Assembly (NCBI GenBank): GCA_016703005.1
Contig: JADJCX010000006.1
Span: 162,605-226,604, forward strand
DNA: 64,000 nt
Direction: 5' to 3'
DNA from: Flavobacteriales bacterium
GTDB lineage: Bacteria; Bacteroidota; Bacteroidia; Flavobacteriales_F; PHOS-HE28
The notes beneath the pieces were generated by a model that saw nothing but the letters and a program-made list of their open reading frames with translations, made no database searches and was not told the origin of the DNA. Within the stretch, counting starts at the first letter, position 1; each line of letters starts with the position of its first letter. Of this stretch, positions 25,286 to 34,165 are shown piece after piece. The translations under genes and the position numbers were made by a program.

Positions 25286-27418
25286 TCAACGCGCTGCGTC
25301 GAAGCCTTCTTCCTTCCAGATCGTCTTGACTTCCGGTAAGCGGATATATGCGAAGCGTTGGTTGCGCTCAACCTTCACAACACCCATTTCAAGTAACGTC
25401 AATGATGCGTACGTGCACGGCACGACCACAACACCCGACGGGCTGATCAAACCGGTTCCTTCAGCGGTCGTGGCCATGAAATATCCCTGCCCAACGGGAG
25501 TCAACTGCTGGTATCCGGCTTTCATCAATTCCTTGCCCGTGCTATCCACCAGCAGGAACACGCCGCCGACGTTCACGCGGGCAACACCGTTCTCGAAGTC
25601 CCATGCTTGATCATACTTCGCCTCGGTGATGGCTTTGGCGTTCCGATCAACAAAGGCCCATTTCGTCTTCTTCTTCACGGCAATGCCCCACGATGTGTAT
25701 CCACCGATGTCGGCATACTCGCACGGCAAAAGGGTGCTGCCCGTGGTAGTTATCGCTCCGTGCTTGCCCTTCAACCGCACTTCCGCGTGATCGTTCATGA
25801 AATCGCCCCACGTGTTCACGCCTTCAACGGCTTCATACTTCTGAGCAATGGCGAACCGGCCCTTGCGGTCAACATACCCGCACTTAGCACCGTCCACGAC
25901 GAGCGCCAATCCGCTTTTGAACGCGCCAATATGATCGTGCTCCGCAGCCAGGATCACCTCCCCGAACGGACCGATGAGCCCCACATTTCCATTCAACCAA
26001 ACCCTGCTGATACCCTCTGCATAACCTTCCACGCGATCGAACTGACAGGCCACCACACTATCCCCTTTCGCATTGATCGCCCCGGCGCGCCCGAAGCGTT
26101 CAACGACGGCCAGCCCGCCTTGGAATGTTGATGCGTTATCGAACGTGAACGGGATCGCGATGGTGCCGTCTGGTTTGATGAAGCCATACCGATCGTCCTT
26201 CGCGGCGTAGGCCAGTCCATCCACGAAATCGCCGATCTCGTCGTACTCCATGGCCACCACCACATTGCCTTTGCGGTCACAAACGCCCATGCGCTCATTC
26301 CGCTCGACTATGTACAGGCCTTGACCGCCATCCTGTACATCGTCGTATTGCACGGCCACCACCTCCCCGCCTTGTTTGTTGATCGTGCCCACCAGCCCAT
26401 TGCGTTCCACCAGTGCCTGGTCCTTCACGAAGGCTTCCACCCATGTATAGACGGCCTTGATGCGCTCCGTGCCCGTGTAGTCTATGAACCCCCAAAGGCT
26501 GTCTTTGCGGAAGGGCAACAAACGCATACTGGCGATCTTGAAGTCGGCGGCCAGCTCTTCGATGAACGGATAGTCCGGATAGGTTTTGAGGAATTCCGTG
26601 ATCGACGCGGCTGACAAGTCACGGGTGCTGCTGGCATACAATGTCCGCCAAGCATCAGGCACCCGCGCGTTCATCGGATAACGCTTGATGAAGGCATGGT
26701 ACTCGGCGCCGGTTCCGTGCGGAACGCTTAGTCGATAGATCTCATCCTCGGCATTCTTCAAATACGGGCTTTCCGGATGCTCCACCATGAACCGTTCGTA
26801 CGATTCGATGCTCCCGTCAAGAGTGTTCTCCCGGAACACCGATCCCTGCAAACGCGTCCTGGCCTCGTGCACTTGGCGTGCATCCGGATAGCGTTCGATG
26901 AAAGAGGCATAAGCCAAGCTGCTGTTCACCGACCGGGCTTCCTGATAGGCCAAGTGATCCCGGACCAACTTGGCTTCGCCTGCATGTACACTGAACAAGA
27001 AAGTCGCCATGTACCGTTCGTAGGCCGCGATGGTGTTCACCTTGGTAGTGAGATCCCAAGCGGCATCACCGATCAGTGTTCTCTGGGCCACGATCGCATC
27101 ATGGTCCACACCGAACTGCTTTACAAAGACCCGCTCTTTGTCTGGCGCCCCGGTGAAGGCAGCATCGGCCTTCTGTATGAAGGTATAGGCCGAATCCAAC
27201 TGGTAGAAGGGATTGTCCGCGCGTGCCGAGATCACGCTGAGGCCATACCACGCAGCGCTGGGGTGCTTTCCGGTCTGGCTTTGGAACAGCGTGCGTGCCT
27301 TGAAGTAGTCGTGAAGAGCAAGCGCGTCAAAGCCCTTCTCCAATTTCCCCGCCACGACCTGACCGGCACAGGTCAAAAACACTACGCAGCACACCAACGA
27401 TCGGGAAGCACTTTTCAT
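25286..27418 (-). CDS. Exported WG-repeat protein
   Basis: A 710-residue protein. The start at 27418 opens a signal peptide (MKSASRSLVCCVVFLTCAGQ). Residues about 25-300 form a helical, TPR-like region (FKARTLFQSQTGKHP, SYERFMVEHPESPYLKNAED). From about residue 300 there are roughly ten WG repeats of about 35-40 residues, each with a GLxxVxxxGxxG phrase (RYGFIKPDGTIAIPFTF, KCGYVDRKGRFAIAQKY, KWAFVDRNAKAITEAKY). WG repeats are beta-rich folds common in Bacteroidota and Firmicutes with no settled biochemical role. The gene is convergent with the giant T9SS gene, with 5 bp between stops, and divergent from the RND transporter. Confidence 0.87.
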   Translation of the reverse strand: MKSASRSLVCCVVFLTCAGQVVAGKLEKGFDALALHDYFKARTLFQSQTGKHPSAAWYGLSVISARADNPFYQLDSAYTFIQKADAAFTGAPDKERVFVKQFGVDHDAIVAQRTLIGDAAWDLTTKVNTIAAYERYMATFLFSVHAGEAKLVRDHLAYQEARSVNSSLAYASFIERYPDARQVHEARTRLQGSVFRENTLDGSIESYERFMVEHPESPYLKNAEDEIYRLSVPHGTGAEYHAFIKRYPMNARVPDAWRTLYASSTRDLSAASITEFLKTYPDYPFIEELAADFKIASMRLLPFRKDSLWGFIDYTGTERIKAVYTWVEAFVKDQALVERNGLVGTINKQGGEVVAVQYDDVQDGGQGLYIVERNERMGVCDRKGNVVVAMEYDEIGDFVDGLAYAAKDDRYGFIKPDGTIAIPFTFDNASTFQGGLAVVERFGRAGAINAKGDSVVACQFDRVEGYAEGISRVWLNGNVGLIGPFGEVILAAEHDHIGAFKSGLALVVDGAKCGYVDRKGRFAIAQKYEAVEGVNTWGDFMNDHAEVRLKGKHGAITTTGSTLLPCEYADIGGYTSWGIAVKKKTKWAFVDRNAKAITEAKYDQAWDFENGVARVNVGGVFLLVDSTGKELMKAGYQQLTPVGQGYFMATTAEGTGLISPSGVVVVPCTYASLTLLEMGVVKVERNQRFAYIRLPEVKTIWKEEGFDAAR

Positions 27419-27457
27419 GGAGCGCGAAACTACCTGTGCCCATTGCCCACCGCGCTG

Positions 27458-27465
27458 CACCTTTG
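27458..27465 (+). promoter_or_regulatory. Candidate -7 box for the RND transporter gene
   Basis: CACCTTTG, one mismatch from TAnnTTTG, 21 bp before the start at 27487. It lies in the short gap between the divergent WG-repeat and RND genes. Confidence 0.3.
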
Positions 27466-27486
27466 TGCCCCGCTGCCGACCGGCAC

Positions 27487-29817
27487 ATGTTGATGGAGGA
27501 TCGAATTGCCCGCTTTGAACGCCTGCTAACACGGCGCAACGCTTGGCGCGCGCTTCTGGTGCTCTTGGTCCTTACCGTGCCTGCGCTGTTCGCCTTGCGG
27601 AACTTGCGGCTCGATCACGACTTCGAGAAGTTCTTCCCGCAGGAGGACCCCGAACTGGACCACTACCTCGAGTTCCGGGCGCGGTTCGGGAACGACAACG
27701 ACTACGTGCTGTTCGGGGTGCCCAACAAGCCGACGGTCTTTGACCGCGATTTTCTGGTGCGGGTGGATACCATGGCCGTGCGACTTGGCCGGGTCCCCGA
27801 TGTGATGTCCGTGGCCTCTCCCACCCGTTTGGATGAACCGCGTATCTCGCCAGCAGGTGTGTTCCAAATACCCTGGCTCCGGGTCGATCATGACTCAACA
27901 CTTGCGGCCGATAGCGCGCGCATTTGGCAAGACAGCCGGATAAGGGAGCATTTCTTCAATGCTGACGCAAGCGCGCTGATGGTGCTGATCACCACAGCGC
28001 CTGGCCTGAGCAAAGCCCGCACCGATAGTGTGCTCGTAGCGATCGATACAGCGGTGATGTCCTCGGGTCTGCCGGATGTGAAACGTGCCGGTCGGGTGCA
28101 TGGTCAACATCACTACATCGCCCTGATGGAGCGCGAACTCGCGACCTTCTTTATCAGTTCGGTGATCCTCCTCACCATCTTTCTGTTCCTCGCTTTCCGC
28201 ACAGGCTGGGGCGTCGGTGCGCCCATCGCAGTCGTGGGCCTTACGGTCATTTGGCAAGTGGCCATGATGACAGCCATGGGCAAGCCGCTCAGCATTCTCA
28301 CGATGTTACTGCCCACCATCCTCTTCGTGGTAGGAATGAGCGATGCAGTGCACATCATTGAGCGCTACATCGAAGCGTTGCGAGATGGACATCGGAAAGA
28401 ACGTGCACTGGCCATCACGTTCGCCGAGACGGGTCTCAGCACGTTCATCACAATGCTCACCACGGCCATTGGCTATGCAACGCTGATCACCAGCGGGATA
28501 CAACCCATGAGCGAATTCGGGCTGTTCACCTCGCTCGGGGTTTTCCTAGCCTATGTGCTGGCCTTCACGCTGCTCCCGGCAGTGCTATTGCTGGTGCCGA
28601 CACCTGTGCGAGCCGAGCATGCTGTGCGAGCATCCCTTTGGGATCGCAAAGTGCACGGACTATTGCGGTTCACGCTGCGGAACAGAAAGAGCATCCTCCT
28701 CGCATGTCTCGCCGTAACGCTGGTCAGTGCCGCGTTCATCCCTCGCATCAAGGTGAACAACTTCCTCTTGGAGGATTTGCCGAACAGCGACCCGCACAAG
28801 CAGGACTTCCTGTGGTTCGAACGCGACTTCGGCGGTGTGCGATCGTTCGAACTGGAGATCGCCGTGATGGACACCACTCGCGACATCTGGGATCTTGCCG
28901 TTCTGCGCGAGATCGAAAAGGTGCAACGCTTCGCTGAAGATGCTTATGGTGTTGGTGCGATCGTGAGCCCGGTGTCGATCATGTGTGCTTTGAACAAAGC
29001 CGACAACGGTGGTTCGCCAGCATTCGACAAGTTGCCACCCGACGACGCTACCGCCCAAAAACTAGCCCGGCGCGCCAAACTCTTCGGTGGCAGGGATGGT
29101 TTATCCTCGATCGTTACCGCCGATGGCAAACATGCCCGACTTACCGGCCGCATGGTGGATGAGGGAGGTTGGGTACACAAGCGGAAGAATGCGTTGCTCA
29201 GGCCCTTCATCGCCGACCATGTCGATCCCGCTCTCGTCAGCTTCAAGCAGACCGGCATGGCCTACCTCATCGATCGCAACAACGAGCGCCTGAGCCGACA
29301 GCTGATCCTGAGCCTTGGGCTCAGCTTCGTGCTCATTGCCGGGATCATGGTCTGGCTGTTCCGCGAACCACGCATGGTGCTGATCGCCCTTTTGCCCAAC
29401 GTCGTTCCCATGTTCTTCATCGCGGGTATCATGGGGCTGTTCGGTATCGACCTGAAGGTGAGCACGGCCATCATCTTCAGCAACGCGTTCGGCATTGCAG
29501 TGGACGATACGATCCACCTCTTGGGAAAGCTGCGTATCGAGTTGAACAAGGGCAAGACGCTTGCGTACGCGATGAAACGCACGTACCTCAGCGGCGGCAA
29601 GGCGGTCATTGTCATGAGCATCATGCTGTGCGCAGGCTTCATTACGTTGATCGCTTCCGATTTCGGCAGTGTATTCTACATGGGACTGCTCATCAGCATC
29701 ACATTGGCCGTGGCATTGCTGGCGGAGTTATTCCTGCTGCCCGTGCTTGTGATGCTCTTCATGAAACGCAGACCGACCAAGCCGCCGGTTGCGATCTTGG
29801 AAACACACTTGTCATGA
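27487..29817 (+). CDS. RND-superfamily (MMPL/HAE2-like) transporter
   Basis: A 776-residue inner-membrane protein with twelve predicted helices in two sixfold halves. Each half has one helix, a large periplasmic loop and five helices. The membrane segment ILFVVGMSDAVHIIERYIE, and its counterpart AFGIAVDDTIHLLGKLRIE in the second half, are the signature helix-4 elements with buried Asp of MMPL-type proteins that use the proton gradient. It has the size of hopanoid or lipid exporters rather than of tripartite AcrB pumps (over 1000 residues), so a lipid or hydrophobic substrate is likely but unproven. The start is ATG at 27487, with a second in-frame ATG 6 bp on. It is followed by a strong terminator. 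Confidence 0.88.
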   Translation: MLMEDRIARFERLLTRRNAWRALLVLLVLTVPALFALRNLRLDHDFEKFFPQEDPELDHYLEFRARFGNDNDYVLFGVPNKPTVFDRDFLVRVDTMAVRLGRVPDVMSVASPTRLDEPRISPAGVFQIPWLRVDHDSTLAADSARIWQDSRIREHFFNADASALMVLITTAPGLSKARTDSVLVAIDTAVMSSGLPDVKRAGRVHGQHHYIALMERELATFFISSVILLTIFLFLAFRTGWGVGAPIAVVGLTVIWQVAMMTAMGKPLSILTMLLPTILFVVGMSDAVHIIERYIEALRDGHRKERALAITFAETGLSTFITMLTTAIGYATLITSGIQPMSEFGLFTSLGVFLAYVLAFTLLPAVLLLVPTPVRAEHAVRASLWDRKVHGLLRFTLRNRKSILLACLAVTLVSAAFIPRIKVNNFLLEDLPNSDPHKQDFLWFERDFGGVRSFELEIAVMDTTRDIWDLAVLREIEKVQRFAEDAYGVGAIVSPVSIMCALNKADNGGSPAFDKLPPDDATAQKLARRAKLFGGRDGLSSIVTADGKHARLTGRMVDEGGWVHKRKNALLRPFIADHVDPALVSFKQTGMAYLIDRNNERLSRQLILSLGLSFVLIAGIMVWLFREPRMVLIALLPNVVPMFFIAGIMGLFGIDLKVSTAIIFSNAFGIAVDDTIHLLGKLRIELNKGKTLAYAMKRTYLSGGKAVIVMSIMLCAGFITLIASDFGSVFYMGLLISITLAVALLAELFLLPVLVMLFMKRRPTKPPVAILETHLS

Positions 29818-29884
29818 GCCCATGAGCCAGCATGTGCGCGCTGGAACATGGACAGACAGCTACTTACCGATGTGCACGAACGCA

Positions 29885-29910
29885 GAAGCGGGGCTGATCA
29901 GCCCCGCTTC
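29885..29910. terminator. Perfect 26-nt palindromic terminator between convergent genes
   Basis: GAAGCGGGGCTGA is followed by its exact reverse complement TCAGCCCCGCTTC with no spacer. In RNA this gives an 11-bp stem with a 4-nt loop on either strand. It lies between the stops of the RND transporter (29817) and the TPR protein (29937), so it can serve both. Confidence 0.75.
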
Positions 29911-29936
29911 CGACAATTCAATTCAACCGATCGGGT

Positions 29937-30665
29937 TCACTGCAACTCGTCGTACTGGAGTTTGTATTCCGGATCTTCCATGAAGTGATCCTTGCCCTTC
30001 TCGATCACCGCCTTCGCCTCCTCCTTCATGCCTTTCGCGTTCAAGTACATGCTGTACTGGATCAACGCGGTCTTCAACAGCTTCTTCTGGTCCTCGGGTA
30101 AGGTGCCGATGTCACCCACGCCGGCCATGGCCGTGTCGAATGACTTCATGTTCAGATCACCTTCCTTTGCCAAGTTGGTATTGTACTGGCACAGCGCGAG
30201 CATCACCCATGCCCCTGGGTTCTCGGGATAGTAGCTCGTCATCGCATCGAACAGCTGCTTGGCTTTGCTCCACTCTTTCGCATCGAAGTGGTTGATACCT
30301 TTTTCCTGGGCCATGGAGTTGAGGTCGGTCCAGTAATCGTCGTAATTGCTGAAGAACTCTTTGTCCTTGTCCTTCTTACGGTACTTCTCCGCATACTTCA
30401 GCGCCTCTCGGTCGGCCTTCTTGTACTCATCCAAGGCCGTGAACTTCTCGATCTTGCTCATCTCGTAGTAGCACATGCTGGCATACAGGTAGGGCATGGG
30501 ATCCTTCTTGGTCGCATCGCTCTCCGTGTAGCCGATGGCCTTGAACAGGCACTTCTCGTAGTTCTCGTCCACGAAGGCGGCAAGCAGGTCCTCGTAAACG
30601 TGCTTCTGGGCAAAGGCCGGGACCATTGCGGTGAGCAGGAGGGATAGGGTAAGAATGCGTTTCAT
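29937..30665 (-). CDS. Periplasmic TPR-like protein
   Basis: A 242-residue exported protein. The signal peptide (MKRILTLSLLLTAMVPAFAQ) fixes the start at 30665. An ATG 9 bp upstream is possible, and longer extensions run through low-complexity intergenic DNA. The mature part is helical with TPR-like pairs (AKEWSKAKQLFDAMTSYYP, GAWVMLALCQYNTNLAKEG) and a Lys-rich spacer. No enzymatic motif is present. Its role is unknown. It shares the terminator at 29885-29910 with the RND gene and is divergent from trmD. Confidence 0.8.
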   Translation of the reverse strand: MKRILTLSLLLTAMVPAFAQKHVYEDLLAAFVDENYEKCLFKAIGYTESDATKKDPMPYLYASMCYYEMSKIEKFTALDEYKKADREALKYAEKYRKKDKDKEFFSNYDDYWTDLNSMAQEKGINHFDAKEWSKAKQLFDAMTSYYPENPGAWVMLALCQYNTNLAKEGDLNMKSFDTAMAGVGDIGTLPEDQKKLLKTALIQYSMYLNAKGMKEEAKAVIEKGKDHFMEDPEYKLQYDELQ

Positions 30666-30885
30666 GTGTCTCATCCCGATATGTCGGGGCGTTTGGGTTT
30701 CTGGGTGGCGGGGGCCGGTTTCCAAGAACGATGCCGAAGGTAGAAGGCGTGCAAGATGTGAAGATGTGCGAGATATGGAAATCCATGGGTCGGGCGTACC
30801 ACGATCTCCATACACCCCGCACCTTTGGCTGGCCGCACCTACCATCGGGTCATCTTCGCATTCCCACATTTCCACATCTGCACTT

Positions 30886-31590
30886 GTGCGCATCGACATC
30901 CTCACCGCTCTACCGCGCTTGCTCGACAGTTGGTTCGGCGACAGCATTCTCCAACGCGCCCAGCAGAAGGGTCTCGTTGAAGTCCACATCCACGACCTGC
31001 GCAAGTGGAGCAACGACAAACACAAGCGGATCGATGACTATGCCTTCGGCGGCGGAGCCGGTATGGTGCTTCAGATCGAACCCATCCACTTGGCCATTTC
31101 CGAGCTCAAGAAGGAGCGTTCGTACGATGAGGTGATCTATATGAGCCCTGATGGCGCTTTGCTGGACCAGCCTATGGCCAACGAACTGAGCTTGAAAGGC
31201 AACCTGATCATCCTCTGTGGCCATTACAAGGGTGTGGACGAACGCGTTCGCGAGCATTTGGTCACACGGGAAGTGAGCATTGGCAATTACGTGCTGAGCG
31301 GTGGCGAGATCCCGGCTGCGGTACTGTGCGATGCCATTATCAGGCTGTTGCCCGGGGTACTGAACGACGAAACCAGCGCGTTGAGCGACAGCTTCCAGGA
31401 TGGCCTCGTGGCGCCACCGGCGTATAGCCGACCGGCTGAGTTCAATGGCTGGAAGATCCCTGACGTGCTGCTAAGTGGTCACCAAGCCAATATCGACGCC
31501 TGGCGCCACCAACAGGCGGTGGAGCGTACCCGGCAGCGTCGGCCCGAACTATTGGAGGGAAGTCCCGAGCTGCCGTTCGGGGATGGTTAA
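30886..31590 (+). CDS. trmD: tRNA (guanine-N1)-methyltransferase
   Basis: TrmD, 234 residues, methylates G37 of tRNAs that read CNN codons and so prevents +1 frameshifting. The trefoil-knot SAM site is clear: GHYKGVDERV, followed by EVSIGNYVLSGGE and a conserved RPAEFNGWKIPDVLLSGHQ tail. I start at a GTG at 30886, because VRIDILTALPRLLDSWFGDS is exactly where TrmD N-termini begin (usually MRIDI). No in-frame ATG is nearer, and upstream in-frame sequence is non-coding in character. rplS follows 80 bp downstream, the common bacterial pairing. CACCTTTG, a possible -7 box, sits at 30820-30827. Confidence 0.95.
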   Translation: MRIDILTALPRLLDSWFGDSILQRAQQKGLVEVHIHDLRKWSNDKHKRIDDYAFGGGAGMVLQIEPIHLAISELKKERSYDEVIYMSPDGALLDQPMANELSLKGNLIILCGHYKGVDERVREHLVTREVSIGNYVLSGGEIPAAVLCDAIIRLLPGVLNDETSALSDSFQDGLVAPPAYSRPAEFNGWKIPDVLLSGHQANIDAWRHQQAVERTRQRRPELLEGSPELPFGDG

Positions 31591-31619
31591 GGATGCATTG
31601 CCCGAACGGGAAACTTCCT

Positions 31620-31627
31620 TACACTTG
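31620..31627 (+). promoter_or_regulatory. Candidate promoter of rplS
   Basis: TACACTTG (one mismatch from TAnnTTTG) is preceded, after 19 bp, by TTG at 31598-31600. This is the spacing of the Bacteroidota -33/-7 promoter. It lies 43 bp before the rplS ATG, so L19 may have its own promoter besides readthrough from trmD. Confidence 0.5.
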
Positions 31628-31670
31628 CAGCCCATTTCGCGGGCCCACACCGCGCAACATCCTAAGCGCC

Positions 31671-32039
31671 ATGGACATCATCAAGCAACTCGAGAAACAG
31701 CTCGCACCCGTTCGCGAATACCCCGAATTCAAAGCCGGCGATACGGTGACCGTGCACTACAAGATCACCGAGGGTAACAAGGAGCGTATCCAGTTGTTCC
31801 AAGGCGTTGTTATCCAGCGCAAAGGCAACGGCAGCACGGCCACGGTCACCGTCCGCAAGATCAGCAAAAACGTAGGCGTGGAACGCATCTTCCCGATCGC
31901 CTCCCCGTTCATCGACAAGATCGAGGTGAACAAGCATGGCCAAGTGCGCCGTGCGCGCATTTTCTACCTGCGCGAGCGCCGCGGCAAGAGTGCCCGCATC
32001 ACCGAGAAGCGTCAGGCTGTTGTGGCCGACGCGAAGTGA
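31671..32039 (+). CDS. rplS: 50S ribosomal protein L19
   Basis: L19, 122 residues, is a component of the large ribosomal subunit near the 30S interface. The full-length family pattern is present: FKAGDTVTVHYKITEGNKER, FQGVVIQRKGNG, VRKISKNVGVERIFP and RRARIFYLRERRGKSARI. The start at 31671 (MDIIKQLEKQ) is the usual L19 N-terminus. It lies 80 bp after trmD, and a good hairpin with a T-tract follows 17 bp after the stop. Confidence 0.97.
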   Translation: MDIIKQLEKQLAPVREYPEFKAGDTVTVHYKITEGNKERIQLFQGVVIQRKGNGSTATVTVRKISKNVGVERIFPIASPFIDKIEVNKHGQVRRARIFYLRERRGKSARITEKRQAVVADAK

Positions 32040-32056
32040 TATTGTCAAGATCATTG

Positions 32057-32090
32057 AAAGGCCTTCCGCCGAACGGTGGAGGGCCTTTTG
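32057..32090 (+). terminator. Rho-independent terminator of trmD-rplS
   Basis: AAGGCCTTCCGCCG pairs with CGGTGGAGGGCCTT (two G-U wobbles) around a short AA loop. It is followed by a T-rich stretch TTTTGCTTTT. The rest of the gap to 32177 holds only short GC-rich imperfect repeats. Confidence 0.85.
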
Positions 32091-32177
32091 CTTTTGGGGA
32101 CGGGCTGGTCTCTGCTGACGACAGACCGCGCTAAAGCGTCGGGACAGGGACGCGGTCCGCGCACACCAGACGCCGTT

Positions 32178-32606
32178 CTAGTGCAGCGTGGGAGGACTCG
32201 TGCTACTGCCTTCGGACATGCTGATGATGCTGTCTACCACGAAGACGCTCATACCCCGCCATGGCAAAGCTCCCTTGTACTCCAAATAGTGCAGGTTGAA
32301 AACACGACCGCTGTTCGCCATGAGGTCGCGGGCCACCTTCTCGTTCTCCACGGAGAAGATGAACTCGTTGCTCTGCATGGAACCGCTCTGCCCTCTTAGC
32401 CCGGACTGGATCAATCGGCCCTCATAGGTCTTGAACAGGACCCCCTTATAAACGACGTAGTTCAGTTCGCCGGCCTTTGCACCCTCGCCGAAGACCCAGA
32501 AGTACCGGAAGTAGATAGTGAACAGTAGAACGAGCAGCGCGATAACGCCGAACCATCGAAGGAATTTGCGAAAGGGCCGCTTGGGCTGGTCCACGTTGGT
32601 GTTCAT
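32178..32606 (-). CDS. Conserved hypothetical membrane-anchored protein
   Basis: A 142-residue protein with one N-terminal transmembrane helix (FGVIALLVLLFTIYFRYF) after a basic cytosolic segment. The extracytoplasmic domain contains YKGVLFKTYEGRLIQSG and NLHYLEYKGALPWRGMSVFV. Similar small proteins occur widely in Bacteroidota and are sometimes labelled 6-phosphogluconate dehydrogenase in databases, as I recall. Nothing in this sequence (no Rossmann fold, no sugar-phosphate motif) supports that label. Function unknown. It is convergent with rplS across a terminator. Confidence 0.75.
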   Translation of the reverse strand: MNTNVDQPKRPFRKFLRWFGVIALLVLLFTIYFRYFWVFGEGAKAGELNYVVYKGVLFKTYEGRLIQSGLRGQSGSMQSNEFIFSVENEKVARDLMANSGRVFNLHYLEYKGALPWRGMSVFVVDSIISMSEGSSTSPPTLH

Positions 32607-32728
32607 GCAACGAATGTAGACAGGGGCGAGCGGCGCGATCCGAGGGCACCTTGGTGCAGTGCTACAGATCGCTCTGGCAAGAGCCGAGCGGAGTACATCT
32701 GTATACGCGCGGAGGCCATATGCTCCTA

Positions 32729-32755
32729 AAGCACTCGGGAAAAACCCGGGCGCTT
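32729..32755. repeat. Hairpin in the 32607-32839 gap
   Basis: AAGCACTCGGG and CCCGGGCGCTT flank AAAAA (nine of eleven positions pair). It could act as a regulator or a weak terminator. The rest of the 233-bp gap between divergent genes has no recognisable feature. Confidence 0.3.
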
Positions 32756-32839
32756 ACCCTGCGCGCTGCACCCGATGCAATATGGGGGACCCTGATGGGC
32801 TGAAGAGGAACTATCCGTTACTTGGCTCATATTGAACGC

Positions 32840-33546
32840 ATGATCAGGAATCTGCTGGGGCCTCGCTCTTGTTCGCTGTGTCCTTGCGTGCACAGGACAC
32901 CGCAGGGGTATTCCCCGTGCGCACGATCCATGTGAATCCGCTTTCGCTGATATCGCCCTATGAGCCTTCGCTACGCATTGGCTATGAGCAGTTCATCACG
33001 CCAAGAGCTTCGATCCTGATAGAGGCCGGGGGATATCCGAGTTTCAATGTGGAGGGCTGGATGGACGGAATCCTGGGCCGCGTGGAAGTTTGCTACTGGT
33101 ACCGGACAAACAAGAACGGGAAGTGGTCCGGCGTCTCCCTTGGCATAGCCTACAAAGCGATGCACGGGACCTTCCAGGATAGCATAGCCATTGGCAACAT
33201 GCCGCCGTACATGCGCTCATACGAAGTTGAGAAAGATGTGCTCCTCGTTCGTTTGCTCAGGGTCGATCGCGTCGTTGCAGTACGTAGGTGGCGACTGGAG
33301 TCGTACTACGGGATCGGGGTGCGGATCAGGAATGCTGTGGCCTATGGCATCACAGAAGAAGAACTGGAGCACCGCAGGTATTCGGACTGTGATGAATGCG
33401 ACACCCCTGAAGTAGTGCGTAGCATAGGTCGCCAAGTGCTACCGGGACTTGTCGCTGGTTTCCGGGTCGGACTGGATCTTTACGAGGCGCCCTTGAGCGG
33501 GCGCGCTCAACACACGAGCGGGTGCAGGAGAGAACATTCGCAGTAG
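32840..33546 (+). CDS. Predicted outer-membrane beta-barrel protein, frameshift in signal peptide
   Basis: About 235 residues. From 32869 the text reads as a small beta-barrel protein (RTIHVNPLSLISPYEPSLRI, RVEVCYWYRTN, GVSLGIAYKAM, SYYGIGVRIRNA) of the DUF3575 kind. That frame lacks a start, while the frame above it begins with ATG ATC AGG at 32840 and lacks continuation. Adding one G in the GGGG run near 32856 joins them into a normal signal peptide (MIRNLLGASLLFAVSLRAQ). The C-terminal 20 residues after VGLDLY look atypical and may also be frame-shifted. Function unknown. It is convergent, with a 5-bp gap, with the DUF4375 gene. Confidence 0.6.
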
Positions 33547-33551
33547 CGGAC

Positions 33552-34124
33552 CTATTGGATGCAAACGAATTTCTCCGGATGGCTTCTGATGTAGAGTTCG
33601 AATAGTGCCATCGCACGGTCGTGATGTTCCAAGTAAGCGTCATCGAGACGACCCATTTCCGGAAGTCGCTCGCGTAACCACGACCACTCCTCTTTGCCTG
33701 CAGCGACCAGCTCAAATTCACCCTTGTGCTTCCAGCAGTCATCAAGAGCATCCTGTAAAATCTTGGCCGAAGTCGGATCCCCAACAAGTTCAAGACCTGT
33801 CAATATGCTCTGGGAGTAAATCAGATAGCCGTTGAGGAAAAACTGCATAAAACCTCCATTGACCACCTGTCCATCTAGATACCAGAAGAAGTACAAGGCC
33901 TTCTGGGCAGGAGAAAACCGCTTTGCAAGCGCAACCTCTTCATCCTCGTCCTCGGCAATGCTGATTCCTTTGAGAATCAACCAACCAAAGTCCCACGATC
34001 GGAGCGATTCGAACTCGTCACGAGATACTATGGGCAGCAGATGATCAGCCGGATCGAACTCATTGAACCAATCCTCCAGCAATGCAGGATCCATCAGCAG
34101 AGTCGGTTGGGGCTCAGATCCCAT
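33552..34124 (-). CDS. DMP19/DUF4375-family protein
   Basis: A 190-residue cytosolic protein. The family hallmark is ALYFFWYLDGQVVNGGFMQ, followed by FFLNG: an aromatic-rich helix pair ending in NGGF-QFF-N. The next segment (ILTGLELVGDPTSAKILQDA) also fits DUF4375/DMP19. In metazoan and viral relatives the fold is known as a DNA mimic, but for bacterial members no function is fixed. The gene is visibly more AT-rich than its neighbours. It has no operon partner in tight contact except the cyanophycin synthetase 41 bp downstream. Acquisition by transfer is possible. Internal Met11 is an alternative start. Confidence 0.75.
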   Translation of the reverse strand: MGSEPQPTLLMDPALLEDWFNEFDPADHLLPIVSRDEFESLRSWDFGWLILKGISIAEDEDEEVALAKRFSPAQKALYFFWYLDGQVVNGGFMQFFLNGYLIYSQSILTGLELVGDPTSAKILQDALDDCWKHKGEFELVAAGKEEWSWLRERLPEMGRLDDAYLEHHDRAMALFELYIRSHPEKFVCIQ

Positions 34125-34165
34125 TCAGCTACTTGGGTCAAGTACGAAAATGTCGAGATAGGTGA

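Noticed and set aside
32178..32606. 6-phosphogluconate dehydrogenase
   Set aside because: The label circulates for such small proteins, but there is no Rossmann fold or catalytic motif.
33980..34030. tRNA-like motif (GATTCGAACTC) on the plus strand
   Set aside because: It lies inside the DUF4375 coding region; no cloverleaf or acceptor stem could be drawn around it.
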